This document shows, in pieces, positions 1-9,125 of a DNA stretch of 64,000 bases. The stretch's first letter is position 1; every line of letters starts with the position of its first letter. The DNA comes from Roseiarcus sp963753135 (GTDB lineage Bacteria; Pseudomonadota; Alphaproteobacteria; Rhizobiales; Beijerinckiaceae): positions 4,864 through 68,863 of the forward strand of contig CAVWBA010000022.1 in the NCBI GenBank assembly GCA_963753135.1. Reading direction: 5' to 3'. The notes below the pieces were generated by a model. It did not search any database, had not been told where the DNA came from, and saw nothing but the letters and a program-made list of their open reading frames with translations. The position numbers and the translations under genes are program-made.

Positions 1-1
1 C

Positions 2-55
2 GGCTGGATGCTGGCGCGGCAGGCCGAAGGTCGCGTGCCCGCCGCGAAGGGCTGA
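2..55 (+). CDS. C-terminal end of an unidentified protein (partial)
   Basis: The first 18 codons of the window read without interruption to a TGA and give a plausible alanine- and arginine-containing C-terminus ending in PAAKG. About 50 bases separate the stop from the next gene on the same strand. Too little is visible to name a family. This could be chance, because a GC-rich frame often stays open for this distance. Confidence 0.3.
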   Translation, partial: GWMLARQAEGRVPAAKG

Positions 56-104
56 TTTCCGCCGCCGGCGGCTGGGCGGCGACGTCAAACGGGAGGGGGA
101 GCCG

Positions 105-1106
105 TTGCGCAAGGTCAAATGGGGCGTGATCGGCGTCGCCAAGATCGCGACCGAAAAGGTGATCCCGGCGATGCAGCGGGGCGAGGTCTCGGAAATCGCC
201 GCGATCGCTTCGCGCGCAATCGGCAAGGCGCGGGCGGCCGCGGACGAGCTCGGCATCCCGCGCGCCTACGGGTCGTATGAGGATCTGCTCGCCGATGAAG
301 AGATCGAGGCGATCTACAACCCTCTGCCCAATGAGGAGCATGTCCCCTGGACGCTTCGCGCGCTCGCGGCCGGCAAGCACGTGTTGTGCGAGAAGCCGAT
401 CGCGCTCAACGCGGAAGAAGCGCGTCCGCTGATCGACGCGCGCAACCGCTCCGGCAAACTGGTTGCCGAGGCCTTCATGGTGCGTTTCCACCCCCAGTGG
501 CGCCGCGCGCGCCAGCTCGCGCGGGACGGGACGATCGGGGAAACGCAGGCGATCCAAACCTTCTTCTCCTACCGGCTGCTTGATCCGGACAACGTGCGCA
601 ATCGCCCGCCGGGCGGCGGCGGCCTTTACGACATCGGCTGCTACGCCATTCTCACCGCGCGCTTCATTTTCGGCGCGGAGCCGACCCGGGTCGTCGCCAC
701 GATCGACTGGGACCCGAAGTTCAAGACCGATCGCCTCACGAGCGCGCTTCTCGAGTTCCCCGGAAGACGCCATCTGACCTTCACCGTCGGCACCCAATCC
801 TCGGCCCACCAGCGGGTGACGATCATGGGCGACCAGGGGCGGATCGAGGTCATGATCCCGTTCAACGCCCCGCCCGACCGCCCGACCGAAATCGCCATCG
901 ACCCCGGCGCCGATCTCCTTGGCGGCGGCCGGCGGGTCGAGACATTCCCGGTCTGCGACCAGTACACGCTGCAGGGCGACGCCTTCTCTCGCGCAATCCA
1001 AGACGGTTCGGCCCTTGAGTTTCCGATCGAGGACGCGATCGCCAACATGCGCGTCATCGACGCCCTGTTCCGCTCCGCCAAGAGCGGGTCTTGGGAGAAG
1101 CCTTGA
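105..1106 (+). CDS. Gfo/Idh/MocA-family NAD(P)-dependent oxidoreductase
   Basis: A 333-residue protein of the usual length for the family, predicted to oxidise a sugar or cyclitol hydroxyl with NAD(P) in the cytoplasm. The N-terminus has the nucleotide-binding strand and turn (WGVIGVAKIA). Around residue 95 is the family hallmark CEKPIALNAEEA, whose lysine is the catalytic EKP lysine. GGGLYDIGCYAI near residue 170 matches the conserved helix of the C-terminal alpha/beta domain. The start is a TTG preceded by a strong GGAGGGGGA ribosome-binding site; no better ATG lies nearby. The substrate cannot be predicted: the neighbour is a flavin oxidoreductase on the opposite strand. Confidence 0.9.
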   Translation: MRKVKWGVIGVAKIATEKVIPAMQRGEVSEIAAIASRAIGKARAAADELGIPRAYGSYEDLLADEEIEAIYNPLPNEEHVPWTLRALAAGKHVLCEKPIALNAEEARPLIDARNRSGKLVAEAFMVRFHPQWRRARQLARDGTIGETQAIQTFFSYRLLDPDNVRNRPPGGGGLYDIGCYAILTARFIFGAEPTRVVATIDWDPKFKTDRLTSALLEFPGRRHLTFTVGTQSSAHQRVTIMGDQGRIEVMIPFNAPPDRPTEIAIDPGADLLGGGRRVETFPVCDQYTLQGDAFSRAIQDGSALEFPIEDAIANMRVIDALFRSAKSGSWEKP

Positions 1107-1110
1107 TCCC

Positions 1111-1144
1111 TGGATCTTCGTCGCTCCGCTCCTCGCAATGACGA
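1111..1144. repeat. Dispersed intergenic repeat, copy A
   Basis: The reverse complement reads TCGTCATTGCGAGGAGCG followed by GAGCGACGAAG. The same core occurs at 8935-8959 and, diverged, at 35067-35106 and 35137-35207. It begins five bases after the stop of the Gfo/Idh/MocA gene. Short dispersed elements with this core are common in intergenic DNA of Hyphomicrobiales; its function is unknown. Confidence 0.6.
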
Positions 1145-1188
1145 TGGCGGTTCAACTCAAACGCAGCTTACGCTCGCGCGACCGCTCT

Positions 1189-2238
1189 TCACGCCGGAAC
1201 CTTCCGCTTCATGAGTTCCGCCCGCACCTTGGGCGCGACCACCGTGCCCAGAAGCTCGATCGAGCGCAGGATGGCGTCTTGCGGCTGATGGCCGACGGCC
1301 ATCTGCATGAGATAGCGATCGTGGCGAAAGACCTCGTGCTGGGCGAGGATTTCGGCGACGGCCTCATCGGGCGTTCCGACGATCAAATGGCCGCGCGGGC
1401 CCCGGTCCTGATCGAATTGCGCGCGCGACAAGGGCGGCCAGCCGCGCTCTCGGCCGATGCGGGTCATCACCTCGGCGTAAGGACCGAAGAATGCGTCGAC
1501 CGCGGCTTTGGCGGTGTCGGCGAGGAAGCCATGGCCGTTGATCCCGAGCTTGAGCCTGTCGGACGCGACGCCGGCGCGCCGGCCCGCCTCGCGATAGAGT
1601 TGCGCGAGCGGTCCAAACCGGAACGGCGGCCCGCCGATGATCGCAATCGCCAGTGGGAGAGCGAGCGCGCCGGCGCGCGCGACCGATTGCGGCGTGCCGC
1701 CGGAGGCGATCCACACGGGCAAGGGCTGTTGCAACGCACGCGGATAGACGCCCTGGCCGTTTATCGGCGCACGATGCCGGCCTTTCCACGTGACCTGAGG
1801 CTCGGCGCGGATGCGAAGCAGGAGATCGAGCTTCTCCGCGAACAGTTCGTCATAGTCGTTGAGGTCGTAGCCGAACAGCGGAAAGGATTCGATGAACGAG
1901 CCGCGCCCGGCCATGATCTCGGCGCGCCCGCCGGAGATAAGGTCTAGTGTGGCGAACTCCTGATAGACGCGCACCGGATCGTCCGACGACAGCACACTGA
2001 CCGCGCTCGTGAGCCGGATGCGCTTCGTGCGCGCCGCGGCAGCGGCGAGCGCCACGGCCGGCGCCGAGACCGCATAATCCGGCCGATGATGCTCGCCGAG
2101 GCCGAACACATCGAGGCCGACCCGGTCCGCGAGCTCGATCTGCTCGATGACGTTCGCGAAGGCCTTGTCGACATCGACCGGCTCGCCGGTCGCGGGATCG
2201 CGCCGGGTCTCGACGAAGGTGTAAGCGCCAAACTGCAT
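1189..2238 (-). CDS. LLM-class flavin-dependent oxidoreductase
   Basis: Luciferase-like monooxygenase fold, a TIM barrel that uses FMNH2/F420-type cofactors. The protein opens with MQFGAYTFVE and has the family strings VFGLGEHHRPDYAVSAP near residue 50 and LPVWIASGGTPQSVARAG near residue 185, the latter typical of the phosphate-binding strand of the family. The chosen ATG has GAGG about nine bases upstream; an in-frame GTG six codons earlier has no ribosome-binding site. At about 349 residues it matches the LLM subgroup of probable oxidoreductases with no known substrate. It converges on the Gfo/Idh/MocA gene with a repeat between them. Confidence 0.87.
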   Translation of the reverse strand: MQFGAYTFVETRRDPATGEPVDVDKAFANVIEQIELADRVGLDVFGLGEHHRPDYAVSAPAVALAAAAARTKRIRLTSAVSVLSSDDPVRVYQEFATLDLISGGRAEIMAGRGSFIESFPLFGYDLNDYDELFAEKLDLLLRIRAEPQVTWKGRHRAPINGQGVYPRALQQPLPVWIASGGTPQSVARAGALALPLAIAIIGGPPFRFGPLAQLYREAGRRAGVASDRLKLGINGHGFLADTAKAAVDAFFGPYAEVMTRIGRERGWPPLSRAQFDQDRGPRGHLIVGTPDEAVAEILAQHEVFRHDRYLMQMAVGHQPQDAILRSIELLGTVVAPKVRAELMKRKVPA

Positions 2239-2439
2239 GAGGTGCCTCGATTGCACGCGCCGCGCGGCGCGGGAAAAACGATTGTAGCCGCACCCCTCGC
2301 GCAGGTCCGAAAATAACTGAGGCGCATCGTTAGATTGAGCGTACTATCGAGGAGAATGTGGCGATGGCGCCGCGCTTGGTCAGAAGCGCGTCGTCGTCAG
2401 CCGCGGTCGTCCAACGAGGAACGCTTTGGGAGGGCGTGC

Positions 2440-3188
2440 ATGAAGATCATATTCAGCCGGAAAGGCTTTGACACCACGTTCGGCGGTGTGCCCTCGCCGA
2501 TCATCGATGGTGTGCCGCACAGCCTGCCCATTCCCACCGACAAATATCCGAGCGTCTCCACCTATGACCATCTCGGCCTTGGCGACGCCTTGTCCAAGGT
2601 TAAAGTGAAAGGCGATTTGGCCGCCGGCAGTCCTTGCCATGAGGACTCGATGTTCTGGGACGACAAATGCGCCTTTGGCCAGACGGGCGGCGCGCAAGGT
2701 GTCTTGGAAAACCGACAAGTGGGAGAGGGTGATGTTTTTCTGTTCTTCGGCCTGTTTGCCAAGCCTGACGACAACGATCGCCACCACCGCATCTTCGGTT
2801 ATCTCAAGGTCGAGAATGTACTCCTGATTGGCTGTCACCCAACTGGACAAGAAGTGCAGGGACCGCCGCGCCAGCACCCGCATACTATTGCAAAATGGGA
2901 TAATGGCGGAAAGTGGCAGAAGAACAACACGATCTACATGGGCCGCGGCAGGAAGGCGAAGAAAGCGTGCGCATTCTGCGTCTGACGAAGCCCGGCGGCC
3001 CGGCCTCATATTGGTGCGTTTCTCAATGCTTGCGCGAAACTGAGCTTACCCAACGAACCTGGCGCTGGTGCGAGGACGGCACGCTTCGCGTGATCGTCGG
3101 ACAAGAGTTTGTCGCCGACATCGGCGAGCAGCGCGACCCAAAGGAATGGCTGGACAAAATAATCGCGGCCATTGAGACGGACAGTTGA
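2440..3188 (+). CDS. Nmad3-like nucleotide-modification-associated protein (frameshifted)
   Basis: The N-terminus MKIIFSRKGFD then GGVPSPIIDG and LPIP, followed by FGQTGGAQG and GDVFLFFGLF and an IFGYL strand, is the pattern I recall for the Nmad3 domain (nucleotide modification associated domain 3), a family predicted by comparative genomics to act with DNA-base hypermodification. The ATG has GGGAGG eight bases upstream. The reading frame changes near 2960 in a purine-rich run. The second frame continues with VRILRLTKPGG, a tryptophan-rich segment and a helical tail to 3188, giving about 249 residues in all. It stands alone: no base-modifying enzyme or phage gene is adjacent. The biochemical activity of the family is not established, so the name is a homology call only. 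Confidence 0.6.
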
Positions 3189-3333
3189 GCATCGGCTCAG
3201 AAACATGATTCTCGCTGCGCTGGGCTCATGTAGGCGCAGTTCATAGCCTGTCGAAAGACGGGCGGCCTTTCTGGATGTCCTTTGGACCGCGTCGCCGCGC
3301 TCGCCGAGCGGCTACAATAGCGAGGAAGCCCGA

Positions 3334-3915
3334 GTGAGTGCACCGCCGATCAGCCGATATCCGGCGACCGAACTTGCCGATCTGCCGCAGGACATTCGCG
3401 AGCGGATCGCGGCGGTCATGGAAAAGTCGGGCTTCGTTCCCAACGTCTTTCTGGCGCTCGCGCGCAGGCCCGACGAGTTCCGCGCCTTTTTCGCCTATCA
3501 TGACGCGCTGATGGAGAAGCCCGGGGGCTTAAGCAGGGCCGAGCGCGAGATGATCGTGGTCGCGACCTCGGGTGTCAACAACTGCACCTATTGCGTCGTC
3601 GCCCATGGCGCGATCCTGCGCATCCGCGCCAAGAATCCGCTCATCGCCGATCAGGTCGCCGTCAATTATCGCAAGGCCGACCTTAAACCGAGGGAGAGAG
3701 CGATGCTCGACTTCGCCGTCAAGGTCGCGGAGCGTTCGCACGCGATCGAGGATAAGGACTACGAGGAGCTGAAGCGGCACGGCTTTTCGGACGACGACGC
3801 ATGGGATGTCGCTGCGATTGCGGCTCTGTTCGCGATGTCCAACCGGCTCGCCAACGCGTTCTCGATCAGGCCGAACGATGAATTCTATTTGATGGGGCGG
3901 GAGACGCGGGGCTGA
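3334..3915 (+). CDS. AhpD-like peroxidase-related protein (carboxymuconolactone decarboxylase fold)
   Basis: A 193-residue all-helical AhpD-fold protein. The redox motif is NNCTYCVVAHG near residue 85: a CxxC pair with a histidine three residues on, the arrangement used by AhpD-type thiol peroxidases. The flanking text (GGLSRAEREMIVVATS before, ADLKPRERAMLDFAVKVAE after) is characteristic of the peroxidase-related subfamily. Starts at a GTG with GAGGAAG upstream. Likely role is thiol-dependent peroxide or electrophile detoxification. The end of the gene is partly duplicated just downstream. Confidence 0.85.
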   Translation: MSAPPISRYPATELADLPQDIRERIAAVMEKSGFVPNVFLALARRPDEFRAFFAYHDALMEKPGGLSRAEREMIVVATSGVNNCTYCVVAHGAILRIRAKNPLIADQVAVNYRKADLKPRERAMLDFAVKVAERSHAIEDKDYEELKRHGFSDDDAWDVAAIAALFAMSNRLANAFSIRPNDEFYLMGRETRG

Positions 3916-3938
3916 GCCGCATCCCTCGCGAAAAGGCG

Positions 3939-3995
3939 GCCGCGATCCGACGCAACGATGAACTCTATGTGATTGCACGGGAGAGAACTCGCTGA
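3939..3995 (+). pseudogene. Duplicated C-terminal fragment of an AhpD-like gene
   Basis: Read in frame, this stretch encodes AAIRRNDELYVIARERTR then TGA. The preceding gene ends IRPNDEFYLMGRETRG then TGA. The two match over about 16 residues including the stop position, so this is a leftover of a tandem paralogue or partial duplication whose upstream part is gone. Confidence 0.55.
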
Positions 3996-4046
3996 GGCAG
4001 GAACGGGAAAGGTCCTGGCGGGTTTATCGTCACCAAGGTGGGATGA

Positions 4047-5366
4047 ATGCGGCTCGGATCTCTCGTTCTCATGTGCCTTCTTGGCCCGGCGTCGGCGCTT
4101 GCCGACGAGGCGGTCCGCACCGGGCCGGCCGCATTCGGCGACTGGCGCACGGACGCGCCAGGCGTTCGCCGCCTGATCACGCCGGCCGATCTGCCGGCGC
4201 CTTATGCGACGCGCTCGACGGCGAACATATCAGAGCGCGAAGCGCGGACCGAGACCGATGTTCCCAAGGCGCCGCCGGGCTTCGCGGTCACTCTTTTCGC
4301 CAGCGGGCTCAATATGCCGCGCGTCATTCGCGTCGCGCTGAACGGCGATATCTTCGTTGCCGAAACCGGCGCCGGGCGGGTGCGCGTCTTTCGAGCAGGC
4401 AACGCCGGCGCCGGGCCGGCGCAAGGGGAGATCTTCGCCGAAGGCTTGCAGCGGCCATACGGGATCGCCTTCTACCCTTCAGGACAAGATCCGAAGTTTG
4501 TCTATGTCGCGACGCCGGACTCCGTCGTGCGCTTTCCCTATCGCAGCGGAGCGATGAAAGCGGGCGGCCCCGCCGAGACAATCGCAAGCCTGCCAAGCGG
4601 CGGGGGGCACTGGACTCGCGACCTCGCTTTCTCGCCTGACGACAAGACATTGTTCGTTTCGGTCGGCTCCGCCAGCAATGTCGACGAGGGTGTGCCGACG
4701 CCGGACCAGAGCCAAATTGCCGGAGCTCCGCTCGGCGCCTCGTTCGGCGACGAGAAGGGCCGCGCCGACGTGCTCGCCTTCGATCCCGACGGCAAACATG
4801 AGCGCGTCTACGCGACCGGCATTCGCAATTGTTCGGGGCTTGCGGTTCAGCCCAGAACGGGCGCGCTCTGGTGCGCCGTCAACGAGCGCGACGGACTTGG
4901 CGACGACCTGCCGCCCGACTACGCCACTCATGTAGCGCAGGGCGCGTTTTATGGCTGGCCCTGGTACTATCTCGGCGATCATCAGGACCCGCGCCATAAG
5001 GGCGAGCGTGCGGATCTTAAGAACCGGATCACGACGCCCGACGTTCTGATCCAGGCCCATTCGGCGCCGCTCGGCATCGCGTTCTATACGGCCGATCAGT
5101 TTCCTTCCGAATACAAAGGCGACGCGTTCGTCACCCTGCACGGATCGTGGAATCGCTCGAAGCGCACGGGCTATAAAGTCGTCCGCCTGGTGATGAAGGA
5201 CGGCAAGTCGACGGGCGTGTACGAGGACTTTCTCGTCGGCTTCGTCGGCGACGACAAGAGCGTTTGGGGCCGTCCGGTCGGCGTCGCGGCAGCGCACGAC
5301 GGCTCGCTGCTCGTCAGCGACGACGGCAGCGGCTCGATCTGGCGCGTGTCGTACAAGGGAAAGTGA
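4047..5366 (+). CDS. Exported PQQ-dependent sugar dehydrogenase-like protein (sorbosone dehydrogenase family)
   Basis: A 439-residue protein with a signal peptide (MRLGSLVLMCLLGPASALA) followed by a six-bladed beta-propeller. Visible blade signatures include LNMPRVIRVALNGDIFVAE, LFVSVGSASNVDEG, IRNCSGLAVQPRTGALW and GAFYGWPWYYLGDH. They match the L-sorbosone / aldose sugar dehydrogenase family, which oxidises sugar aldehydes in the periplasm with PQQ. There is no CxxCH haem motif, so electrons must leave through a separate carrier. Start chosen at the first residue of the signal peptide. No PQQ biosynthesis genes are in the window. Confidence 0.85.
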   Translation: MRLGSLVLMCLLGPASALADEAVRTGPAAFGDWRTDAPGVRRLITPADLPAPYATRSTANISEREARTETDVPKAPPGFAVTLFASGLNMPRVIRVALNGDIFVAETGAGRVRVFRAGNAGAGPAQGEIFAEGLQRPYGIAFYPSGQDPKFVYVATPDSVVRFPYRSGAMKAGGPAETIASLPSGGGHWTRDLAFSPDDKTLFVSVGSASNVDEGVPTPDQSQIAGAPLGASFGDEKGRADVLAFDPDGKHERVYATGIRNCSGLAVQPRTGALWCAVNERDGLGDDLPPDYATHVAQGAFYGWPWYYLGDHQDPRHKGERADLKNRITTPDVLIQAHSAPLGIAFYTADQFPSEYKGDAFVTLHGSWNRSKRTGYKVVRLVMKDGKSTGVYEDFLVGFVGDDKSVWGRPVGVAAAHDGSLLVSDDGSGSIWRVSYKGK

Positions 5367-5374
5367 CGCTCTCG

Positions 5375-6757
5375 TCAGCTTGCGAGCGCTTCCTCCATGC
5401 TGAGCCCGATCGACAGGAGGCGCTCGTCATCACCTCCTGCCGCAAGGAACTGAACGCCGGTGGGCAGGCTCGCGGCGTCCGTTCCCGACGGCAGCGCAAG
5501 GCCGCACATGCGGAACAGATTCCCGAGAAACGTATAATGAATGGCGCGCAGGTTGGTGACGCGGAACAATTCGTCGTCGCGCTCGAGCGGGCCGATGGCC
5601 GGGGCGGTCATCGGCGTGGCGGGCAATACCAGCACCGCTCCCTTCAGTTCGTCAGTCAGCGCTGCGATGAGGGTCTCGCGGCAGCGCCCAAAATTCATTG
5701 CGTCCTGCGCGCTGACCCGCCCGCCCATGGCTCGTTTCACCACGCGTCGATCCATGCGTTGGGCGTCAGCAGAATCAAAAACCGCGCGGTGTTCGGCATA
5801 GGCCTCGATCGCGACGAACGAGCCGAATTGCGCGGAGAGCGCACGCATCGCGCCAATCGCGCGGACTGGCTTCGATTTGACTTTGGCGCCCGCGGCTTGA
5901 AGCCGCTTCATCGTCGTTTCGAGATTGGCGGCAACTTCAGGCTGCACATCGTCGATCCCACTTTTGTCGGGCACGACGAATTCGACGCCACCGAGATTGA
6001 TCGGACGTACGGAAGTGCTCGACTGGCCGCGCAGCGCCATGTCGATCAGCACGCAATCCTCGACCGTGTGCGCCATCGGGCCGATTGTGTCGAGCGTGCG
6101 CGAAAGCGGAAATACGCCGTGCTTGTCGATCCGCCCCTCGCTGGTCTTAAAACCCACGATGCCGCAGAAGCTGGCTGGCGCGCGGATCGAGCCGCCCGTA
6201 TCGCTGCCAATGGCGCAAGGCGAAAGGCCGCCGGCGACCGCGACCGCGGCGCCCGACGAGGATCCCCCTGCGACGCGAGGCGTCGCGGGATCGCGAGGGT
6301 TCCTCGGTGTCCCGAAATGCGGGTTGAGCCCGAGCGCCGAGAAGGCGAATTCCGAGAGATTGGTCTTGCCCAGCGCCACCATGCCGGCCGCGGACAGGTT
6401 CGCGACGATAGGCGCGTCGCTCTCTTTCGGGGCTGAGTCGGCATAGATCGCGGATCCAGCGGTGGTGCGCTCGCCCGCCATGTCGACAAGGTCCTTCCAG
6501 GCGATGGGAACGCCATCGAGGGGGCCCGCCGTGCGTCCCTCGCGATGACGCGTGCGGCTTGCCTGGGCTTCCTTGAGAGCCCGCTCGCGCGTGACGAGAA
6601 TGAACGACGGATTGTCGCGATCGCGCTCGATGCGACCCAAAAAGAATTCCGCTGCCTCGACCGGATCGAGCCTGCCTAACCGAATGAGACGCCCGACTTC
6701 CGCGGCGGACTGCTTTTCCAAGTTCTCGATCATGCTGCGAGAGGTCTCCGTTCCCAT
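5375..6757 (-). CDS. Amidase (amidase signature family)
   Basis: A 460-residue amidase-signature hydrolase. The catalytic Ser-cisSer-Lys triad can be read: lysine in GVPIAWKDLVD (about residue 85), the glycine/serine signature GGSSSGAAVAVAGG and the nucleophile strand IGSDTGGSIRAPASFCG (about residues 160-195). The ATG chosen opens MGTETSRSM; an in-frame TTG ten codons upstream is weaker. Family members release ammonia from amides or act as amidotransferases; the substrate is open. A second, different amidase lies at 29.6 kb. Eight bases separate its stop from the convergent sorbosone dehydrogenase-like gene. Confidence 0.88.
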   Translation of the reverse strand: MGTETSRSMIENLEKQSAAEVGRLIRLGRLDPVEAAEFFLGRIERDRDNPSFILVTRERALKEAQASRTRHREGRTAGPLDGVPIAWKDLVDMAGERTTAGSAIYADSAPKESDAPIVANLSAAGMVALGKTNLSEFAFSALGLNPHFGTPRNPRDPATPRVAGGSSSGAAVAVAGGLSPCAIGSDTGGSIRAPASFCGIVGFKTSEGRIDKHGVFPLSRTLDTIGPMAHTVEDCVLIDMALRGQSSTSVRPINLGGVEFVVPDKSGIDDVQPEVAANLETTMKRLQAAGAKVKSKPVRAIGAMRALSAQFGSFVAIEAYAEHRAVFDSADAQRMDRRVVKRAMGGRVSAQDAMNFGRCRETLIAALTDELKGAVLVLPATPMTAPAIGPLERDDELFRVTNLRAIHYTFLGNLFRMCGLALPSGTDAASLPTGVQFLAAGGDDERLLSIGLSMEEALAS

Positions 6758-6908
6758 GAGCCTACCGCGAGAGTTTGTTTCGGCCAACAGGGTGGGGGAG
6801 TCTCGGCAAGGGCGACGGCGGCGTTGCTCGAGACACGAAAGGCGGAAGGAAGACGAGCGCGCGAGCTGCCCGGCGCTGTACAGGCGCCGGGACTTGCGAG
6901 CGCAAGGC

Positions 6909-8183
6909 TCACTGGGTTGTCATCGTGTTCAGATCAATCGCGCCGCCCATAGCCTGGTAGCCGGCGGGGTTCGGATGGAGATGATCCCCCTTGTCGTATT
7001 TCGGCAACGAATAGCCGGGCTTCTGCGGATCGACGATGACCTTGTCGAAATCGATGACCCCATCGAAGGCGCCGCTGCGAATGAAATCGTTGAGCGCCAC
7101 ACGGATCTTCTCTTTCTCCGGCGTATAGTAGCCTTCGAACGGTGTGCCCGCGAATGCGTCGCCGAAGGGCGTGAGGGTCGCGCCAATGATGCGGAGCCCA
7201 TGTGCGTGGGCGCGTGCGATCAACTGCTTGTAGCCCTCGATGATCGCCTCGGCGGTCGGCTCCGGATCATGCGCCGCCAAGCCGCTGCCAGGCCAGCCAA
7301 TGTCATTGATGCCCATCATCAGAATCACCGTGTCCGCCTTCGGCTGGCTCAACACGTCGGTGTCGAAGCGCGCAAGCGCATTGACGCCCATTCGGTCGGA
7401 CAAAATCTTGGCGCCCGATATGCCCTCGTTCAAAACTGCGACGGGCGGTCCGCCGACCTTTGCGAGCCGCTCGGCCAGGCGGTCGGGCCACCGGTCATTG
7501 CCGTCAACGGTTGAGCCGTCGCCGTCGGTGATCGAATCGCCAAATGCGACGACGGCGCGCGCGCCAGCCGGCGCGTCAACCAGGATTTCGCTCAGGAATG
7601 CTCGCTGCGTCAGTTTCGAATCAGCCTTGAAGTCTACGTCGGCAACCTGGTTTCCGGCGCCCACATAGGCGGTCTGATGCCCATCCCAATGAATGGTGGT
7701 CAGGGGCGTGACCTCCGGCAGGTAGAGGCTGACCGAGACGAGAGCGAGCGGATCGACGCTCATGTCGACAGGGTCGCTGATCGCCGGCGCGCCGGGAGGA
7801 ATGACGATGGTCGGGTTCCCGCCGAACGTCACCGCATGAGCGGACCCCTCCTTGATCTTGCCTCCCTCTCCAGCCAAGGCGATATTCGCCGCGCCGATCG
7901 TCAGCGGCGTCTTTCCATATTCGTTCGACAGCACGATCCGCACACGGGCGCCGCCGATGCTGAGACGCGCGGCCTGACGGATGGTCTGCTTCCAAAGATT
8001 GGCGGGTATGCCGAGCGGCACGGGAAAGTCCGGGCCCCATGCCGGCTGTGGGCTCGACGTCCAGGAGCCGATCCAATTGCCGGTGTCCGCAGCCCGCGAG
8101 GCCGAAGAGAACCCAGCAACGGCGGCGAGCGCCAACGCAAAACATGCCGATGCGCCACTTGACGTTCGCGATTGCCGACGCAC
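6909..8183 (-). CDS. Secreted SGNH/GDSL-family hydrolase
   Basis: A 424-residue exported esterase-type hydrolase. A signal peptide (CFALALAAVAGFSSASRA) is followed by an N-terminal beta-rich domain of about 180 residues and then the SGNH domain. Block I is VAFGDSITDGDG (nucleophile serine), block III is MMGINDIGWPG, and block V is KGDHLHPNPAGY with the Asp-x-x-His of the catalytic triad. Starts at a GTG. Family members deacylate sugars, lipids or polymers; with this domain order, cell-surface or polysaccharide ester cleavage is plausible but not proven. It stands alone. Confidence 0.87.
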   Translation of the reverse strand: MRRQSRTSSGASACFALALAAVAGFSSASRAADTGNWIGSWTSSPQPAWGPDFPVPLGIPANLWKQTIRQAARLSIGGARVRIVLSNEYGKTPLTIGAANIALAGEGGKIKEGSAHAVTFGGNPTIVIPPGAPAISDPVDMSVDPLALVSVSLYLPEVTPLTTIHWDGHQTAYVGAGNQVADVDFKADSKLTQRAFLSEILVDAPAGARAVVAFGDSITDGDGSTVDGNDRWPDRLAERLAKVGGPPVAVLNEGISGAKILSDRMGVNALARFDTDVLSQPKADTVILMMGINDIGWPGSGLAAHDPEPTAEAIIEGYKQLIARAHAHGLRIIGATLTPFGDAFAGTPFEGYYTPEKEKIRVALNDFIRSGAFDGVIDFDKVIVDPQKPGYSLPKYDKGDHLHPNPAGYQAMGGAIDLNTMTTQ

Positions 8184-8446
8184 AGCGGAAAACTGGATGG
8201 TCCCTCATGTTTCCTCCCCGATTATCTTTGGACGACTAGCAAAACACGCAATTGGCGGGTGTCACGGCCGCGAAGTTTTGGCGAGACAGCCGCGAGAGTC
8301 AACACGGCTGATGGTGAGGGCGTCCTCCTCTTTCACTGCCCGCAACTCTTGCAAACATGAAGCCGCTCTTGACGATTGCGCCGTGCTACACTGCGCGCTA
8401 CCCGGCGAGGAGGCGATCTTACGAACCTTAGGCGCATTGTTGATTT

Positions 8447-8914
8447 TTGTTGCTGCGATCGCATCGCGTTGCGCCGGCGTTCGCCGCGGATCCACTTCCG
8501 GCGAGTGGCGCGGCGAAGCTCGTCGCCTACTGGGTCTGCCGTTCGGCCGTGATCGTCGACATGGGGCCTGTGGGCTCAAATTCGTCCGCCGAATGCACCG
8601 GCATCGTGAAGACCCGCGACGGATCGAAGCTTCTGGACAATCTCGCGATGCGCTGAATGGAGGAATCGCAGGCGCGCCCCGCGGGTTATGCGTTCACCGA
8701 CAGGTGCATTCAGACCGACAGCGGCGGCGACAAGATTTTCATGACCTACGAAGGCTTGGAAGGCGGTGACATCGCGCTCTTAGATGGGACCGGCAAATAT
8801 CAGAGCATCACTGGCAACGGTACGCGGTCGGTCGTCGACGCGCCCGGCAACAATGCGCAGCTTTTCGCGTTCACGCTGAGCTATGATGTGAGCTGGACGA
8901 CGAAAGGGAAGTGA
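8447..8914 (+). pseudogene. Conserved exported protein interrupted by an in-frame TGA
   Basis: Two adjacent frames form one product in the same register: a segment ending KLLDNLAMR, a TGA at 8654-8656, then MEESQARPAGYAFTDRCIQ and a beta-rich tail to 8914. The context suggests the TGA replaced a sense codon. Upstream, a hydrophobic signal-like stretch (GALLIFVAAIAS) sits in another frame and APAFAADP looks like the cleavage region, so a frameshift may also separate the signal peptide. Total length would be about 155 to 170 residues. Family not recognised. Confidence 0.5.
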
Positions 8915-8934
8915 GGCGCCAAGACTGCGTCTCA

Positions 8935-8959
8935 TCGTCATTGCGAGGAGCGCAGCGAC
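8935..8959. repeat. Dispersed intergenic repeat, copy B
   Basis: Contains the same core as copy A (TCGTCATTGCGAGGAGCG), here in plus orientation, and ends in GCAGCGAC. It directly abuts the truncated VOC-family fragment that starts at 8961, so the element or a rearrangement at it may have removed the 5' part of that gene. Confidence 0.6.
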
Positions 8960-8960
8960 A

Positions 8961-9121
8961 ATGGGCGTGTTCATCTCCCTCGATGACGTCGACAAACACT
9001 ACGAGGTCGCCAAAGCCGTGGGCGCAGAGATCGTCCATCCGCCGAAGGACGTCGATACGGCCGAACCTACTGGGCGGTCGATCCCGAGGGACATCCCTGG
9101 TTCTTCACCACGCCTCGGTAA
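8961..9121 (+). pseudogene. C-terminal half of a VOC/glyoxalase-family protein
   Basis: The first frame reads MGVFISLDDVDKHYEVAKA then GAEIVHPPKD, the start of the second beta-alpha-beta module of a glyoxalase/bleomycin-resistance (VOC) protein. Near 9055 the frame changes and continues YGRTYWAVDPEGHPWFF to a TAA at 9119-9121, the classic VOC C-terminus. The N-terminal half is missing because the preceding DNA is the dispersed repeat. Truncation plus frame change make a remnant more likely than a working gene. Confidence 0.6.
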
Positions 9122-9125
9122 CGCG

